Source: Selaginella moellendorffii (lineage: Eukaryota > Streptophyta > Lycopodiopsida > Selaginellales > Selaginellaceae). From it: a DNA stretch of 64,000 nucleotides. The notes under the pieces were generated by a model. It searched no databases. It was given only the letters and a program-made list of their open reading frames with translations, and had not been told where the DNA came from. Where the stretch lies: NCBI RefSeq assembly GCF_000143415.4, contig NW_003314267.1, positions 186,001 to 250,000 on the forward strand, in the 5' to 3' direction. The translations under genes were made by a program, and so were the position numbers. This document shows, piece by piece, positions 59,790 through 64,000 of this stretch (the first letter of the stretch is position 1; each line of letters starts with the position of its first letter).

Positions 59790-60560
59790 TTTGTCAGCAT
59801 CTAGCTTGACTGTTTCAAGAAGACTCACTCACTTGGTCAGTACGTCTGCCAACATCATGTTAGTAGGTCACAATTCCAAGAGAATTTTGCCTTTTTGGAT
59901 CAGCTCCTATATGAAGTGGAAATGCAATTTTATGTGCTTTGTTCTTGAGTGGAATCATGAGTTCCTCATAAGAGCAATAGCAGACTGATTATCACACTAG
60001 AGCTATATGGGAGGCAGATCTTCAAGAAGCTTACTCAACCAGATCACCTCCTTTGCTATTGTTGCTGCTACTACATATTCTGATTTTATTAAAGACATAG
60101 CTGTGATAGCATGCTTCTTCAAGCACCAACTGCAAAATGTTCTTGCAATGGATTCTCCAAGTACTTTGCCATGCAGCTTATAAGGTAGGCTAAATCTGGC
60201 CTTGTAGAAATCACGGGATAGATCATGCTGCCGACCATCAACACAAGATATATCACTTTTCTCCTGCTCGGATGTTTGGATGTGGAAGCCTTGGAAAGCT
60301 TAAGGCTTGCTTGCATGGGAGTGGCCACAAGATTAAAAGTACCTTTGAAGTGCATGTTTTTCCTGAGAGAGCTCAAGAATCCATTGTCTCTAGTTCCTTC
60401 ATATTTGGATTCCAAGGTAGTAGTGCAACTCACCAAGATTTAATTTCCCAGAGAGTTGAGTCTTAATTTGGATATCATCCACATAAAGCACTAGGAAGAT
60501 AAATCCTTGGCCTTTAAAGTAGATATATAGGTTATCATTGTAGTCTAAAAAACTATTAGT
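59790..60560 (-). pseudogene. Ty1/Copia reverse transcriptase / RNase H relic
   Basis: On the minus strand: FLVLYVDDIQIK near 60480; LVLMVGSMIYPVISTRPDLAYL near 60200-60240; VIWLSKLLEDLPPI near 60030; CDNQSAIAL and TKHIKLHFHF near 59930-59990; NMMLADVLTK near 59850. These are the ordered C-terminal motifs of Copia Pol. Stops and shifts break it. No LTRs were recognised around it. Confidence 0.85.
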
Positions 60561-60900
60561 CTTGTTATACTGCTCATACCTAAGTTTCGATTTGGATTTT
60601 TTGGAAGGTCATCTGGCCTAAATACTGCCTTCTTCAATGATATCGCCCACTCGCTACAGCCTCTGGAGATATCTCCAGATGCATGGTCAATTGGTTCACT
60701 GGGGCAGGGATAGGTGTCGGGAGCACCTAGAAGAAAAGCTGGCAATCTCGGCTTTGGGGGTTTTGGTCGGTGTGAGCTGAGTGTCGTCCATGTGCTAGAC
60801 GGGTGGTCACGAATCACTCTCGAGTGAAATCCAATAATGCTTAAAACTAAGTATCCCAAAACTTTGGGATACTCTATATTTGAACCCTTATGGATCATCT
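60561..60900. other. Unassigned
   Basis: Mixed sequence between the Copia relic and the next LTR; no domain recognised in the 60545-60910 frame. Confidence 0.4.
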
Positions 60901-62726
60901 TGTGAAACACAAATCCCTAAGCCCCAAAATGGAGCCAAAAGGGTGTTATATAATAATAGTCAAAGCTGAAGCTAAATGAGAGGAACATATTTGGTTTAAA
61001 GGCTTTTATTCAAAAAGTCAAGAGCAAAAGTGGAACTCCCAATGAAGTGCTTAAGGAATGAGTACGAAACAATTAATAAGTGAGTTTCTAGAAAAGGGAT
61101 ATAAAAGGACCAACACATGATATATAGAAGTGTTGGGACCAAATCTGAGATGGACTTGAGATGGAGTCCGAGATGGAACCAAGATGGAATCCGAGATGGA
61201 GTTTGAGAAGAAGTCCGAGATGGACCCAAGATGGAGTCTGAGATGGACTCGAGATGGAGTTTGAGATGGAGACTAAGACCAGATATGAGACTGAGACCGA
61301 GACTAGGTCAAAGATCAAGTTTGAGTCCAATGTAAGCAACTAAAGGGAACGACTCAAAAGACAGTCCATAGGGTTCAAATATAGAGGGAAAGGGCCCATG
61401 AATAAGAGTGCACCTCCTTTTTCAATCGGTTAAGGGTCTTGGGATATTTGGGGTTAAGCGTCCTTGGGTTTGAATAGTACTGGGCTGGGTGACCTCCTGG
61501 GAAATCCAAACTCAGGAGCGTTACATTTGGTATCGGAGCGGTCTCGGGTCCGACTCTGTTGGTTGCGGTCTCGGGTCCGACTCTGTTGGTTGGCTAAGGG
61601 AATCGCACCACATATTGATTGACATCTGGCTGGTCCAGTTTGCTCCCACTGGGCTCGACCCGAGGGGTAGGGTGTCAAAGAGAGCGGGGCTCTCAAGAGA
61701 GCTACGGCTCTCAGCTTCCGTTCACGAGGGCGTGAACTTGCAGGGAAGCGTGGTGGATGGGAACGACTCAAGAGACGGTCCATGGGTTCAAATATAGAGG
61801 GAAAGGGCCCATGAATAAGAGTGCACCTCCTTTTTCAATCGGTTAAGGGTCTTGGGATATTTGGGGGACCTCCCGGGAAGTCCAAACTCAGGAGCGTTAC
61901 ATTTGGTATCGGAGCGGTCTCGGGTCCGACTCTGTTGGTTGGCTAAGGGAATCACACCACATATTGATTGACATCTGGCTGGTCCAGTTTGCTCCCACTG
62001 GGCTCGACCCGAGGGGTAGGGTGTCAAAGAGAGCGGGGCTCTCAAGAGAGCTACGGCTCTCAGCTTCCGTTCACGAGGGCGTGAACTTGCAGGGAAGCGT
62101 GGTGGATGGGAACGACTCAAGAGACGGTCCATGGGGTTCAAATATAGAGGGAAAGGGCCCATGAATAAGAGTGCACCTCCTTTTTCAATCGGTTAAGGGT
62201 CTTGGGATATTTGGGGTTAAGCGTCCTTAGGTTTGAATAGTACTGGTTTGGGTGACCTCCCGGGAAGTCCAAACTCAGGAGCATTACATCCAAGTCTGAG
62301 TCCAAGGGTGAAAGCTTAAAGCAATCGTCTTCAAGACCTTAGGGGGTTTGGTGAACTCCAAAAGTATAGTAGGGGGAAGAACTTTAGTGGAACTAGTTTG
62401 GCCAAGAAAAGTTAGTATGATCAAGGAAGGTTATACCCACGTAGTGGGTGATAATATAACCAATAAGAAGTCCAAGGCTAGAGTGAAAAGAAGAGGAGTA
62501 GTCCTTTCATTTAGTGACTAATGATATGGTCACATGGCAAGAAAGTCCTAAAAGATAATGGGACTTAGTGGTTAGGTCTTCAAGCCCTAACCTAGTAGCA
62601 ATGTTGGCGAGCATGGTTGTGGACGAAAAAGGACTTAGTGGGGATTGAAGAAGGGATATTGGGGAAGGGTATTCCCTATGTTTTTGTGAATCCCAAGGAT
62701 GGTAAAGTGTAGTCATAGGATGACCA
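60901..62726. mobile_element. Minisatellite LTR, copy ii (degenerate, twice interrupted)
   Basis: Starts TGTGAAACACAAATCCC and follows copy i through the minisatellite (61140-61320, degenerate). It is interrupted by the TRIM at 61331-62288, resumes at 62289 with the LTR body, and is cut again at 62727 by copy iii. More AT-rich and diverged than copies i and iii, so older. Confidence 0.8.
61331..62288. mobile_element. TRIM-like miniature LTR element, tandem LTR-int-LTR-int-LTR
   Basis: Begins TGTAAG, ends CATTACA, flanked by TCCAA on both sides (61326-61330 and 62289-62293). LTR1 61331-61525; LTR2 ends at 61901 and lacks ~40 bp; LTR3 ends at 62288. LTR1 and LTR2 are each followed after two bases by TGGTATCGGAGC (61528 and 61904), a tRNA-iMet-type primer-binding site with one change. 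Internal segments are ~220 and ~205 bp with no coding capacity. Confidence 0.82.
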
Positions 62727-64000
62727 TGTGAGACACAAAATCCCTAGGCCCCAAAGTGGAGCCGGAAGGGTGCCACGTGGTAGTGGCCGAAGCGAAAGCC
62801 AAACGAGCGTAACACGTTTGGACTAAAAGCTCTAACTTGAAAGGTCGAGAGTGGGAGTGGAACTCCCAACAAAGTGCTCGAGGAACAAGCACAAAGTGAG
62901 CAATAAGCGAGGCTCCAAAAAGGGACCCAAAAGGACTAACACATAACATGTGGAGGAGGAGTCCAAGGTGGAGTTTGAGGTGGAGTCCGAGATGGAGTCC
63001 GAGATGGAGTCCGAGATGGAGTCCGAGGTGGAGTCCAAGATGGACCAAGATGGAGTCTGAGATGGACCCGAGATGGAGTCCGAGATGGACCGAGATGGAG
63101 TCCGAGATGGACCCGAGATGGAGTCCGAGATGGACCCGAGATGGAATCCGAGATGGACCGAGATGGAGTCCGAGATGGACTCAAGATGGAGTCCGAGATG
63201 GACTCGAGATGGAGTCCGAGATGGACCGAGATGGACCTGAGATGGAGTCCGAGATGGACCGAGACGGAGTCTGAGATGGACCCGAGATGGAGTCCGAGAT
63301 GGACCTGACGTGGAGTCCGAGATGGACCCGAGATGGAGTCCGAAGTTGAGACCGAGACCTAGACCGAGACCAGGACTGAGACCGAGACCGGGATTGAGAC
63401 CGAGACCGGGACCGAGACCGAGACTGAGGTTGAGGCCGAGACCAAGCCCAAGTCCGAGTCTGAGTCCGAGTCCGAGTTCGAGTCCGAGTTCGAGTCTGAG
63501 AGGGTGAAAGCCCAAAGCGTTCGTCTCCCAGACCCTGGGGGGTTTGGTGAGCTCCAAAAGTATAGTAAGGGGGAGGACTGCAATGGAGCCAGTTTGGCCA
63601 GGAAAGGCCAGTTTGGCCCAAAAAGGCCAGACCCAATGTTGGGTGATGAACTGACCACTGGGAAGTCCAAGACTAGAGTGAATACAGACCGACAAGCGAG
63701 GTATCTTGGTGAAGTGTTCAAGAGCCGGCTCTAGTTCCCCCGGGAGATCGACTGGCTGATGCTCCCAGTCCAAGTGTGGGTGGCACTACCTACTTGGATA
63801 CCAGGCATGGCTCAACAGAACCTCGCTCTAAGCCCATGGCTAGAGCACCTAAAGGTGGAAGGTGGGGAGAGTACCCACGGGGCTCGTGTAGGCCCATGGT
63901 ATTCCGAAATGTTGTCCCGGAGTCCCAAATGGGGGGAAAGGAGGAGGAGCAGTCCTCTAGTGTAGTGACTAAGGATACAATCACATGGTGAGGAAGTCCC
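62727..64000. mobile_element. Minisatellite LTR, copy iii (runs off the window)
   Basis: Starts TGTGAGACACAAAATCCC inside copy ii, right after GACCA. Its sequence is close to copy i, with a longer minisatellite. The right end and any target duplication lie beyond base 64000. It may be a solo LTR or the LTR of a complete element. Confidence 0.8.
62957..63500. repeat. Minisatellite, 12-bp core GAGATGGAGTCC, copy iii
   Basis: Same core as 1803-2258, here with many GAGATGGACCC units interleaved, then 6-bp GAGACC and GAGTCC units to about 63500. It keeps all frames open and produces the long spurious frames seen on both strands. Confidence 0.9.

Noticed and set aside
62832-63773. 313-codon minus-strand frame with GLGLGLRLGLGL and PSRTPSRV repeats
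   Set aside because: Same minisatellite as copy i; no domain, no splice or promoter context.

Overview
This is nuclear DNA of a land plant, most likely a lycophyte such as Selaginella. The plant assignment rests on IMPL1, DRP4, DET1, a chloroplast site-2 protease and a large PPR protein. The lycophyte suggestion is inference: introns are mostly 45-60 bp, genes are compact and often divergently paired, and a fungus-like chromodomain Gypsy element is present.

Layout. 1-14.0 kb is a stack of nested LTR elements inside a decayed mannose-lectin-like sequence. A degenerate Ty3/Gypsy element (A, 1532-13783) carries a solo LTR with a minisatellite (1577-3228) in its left LTR. A young Ty3/Gypsy chromovirus (B, 4397-9996, LTRs differing at 3 of 387 sites) sits in its integrase. 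14.2-27.9 kb is a gene-rich block: IMPL1 (-), an O-fucosyltransferase (+), DRP4 (+), DET1 (+) and PIG-W/GWT1 (+). 28-33.4 kb is AT-rich and gene-poor. 33.4-42 kb holds an unrecognised membrane protein with an internal duplication, a chimeric gene-fragment relic, an RseP/S2P protease (-) and a PPR protein (+). 42.4-47 kb holds LRR and PPR relics and an LRR receptor-like protein.

46,977-59,567 is the most unusual region. I read it as one 12.6-kb DNA transposon: 24-bp perfect terminal inverted repeats, flanked by a 4-bp direct repeat (ATGA), inserted just after the stop codon of the LRR gene. It encodes a DDE-type transposase (+), whose frame is broken once by a UAG in a tobamovirus-like readthrough context. 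It also encodes a long multi-exon gene (-) that may join a ParB-like module, an acidic region and a C-terminal HAD/FCP1-like phosphatase domain. About 24 copies of a 22-bp palindrome are scattered through the element and, as far as I can see, nowhere else in the window. They lie in intergenic DNA, in very short introns at a nearly fixed distance from the 3' splice site, and in frame inside exons.

59.6-64 kb is again a retroelement graveyard: a Copia relic, then two further copies of the minisatellite LTR nested in one another. One of these holds a tandem miniature LTR element (TRIM).

Intron/exon models for IMPL1, DET1, PIG-W and the 33.4-kb gene were built by hand from GT/GC-AG sites; each sums to a multiple of three. 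No tRNA, rRNA or CRISPR array was recognised.
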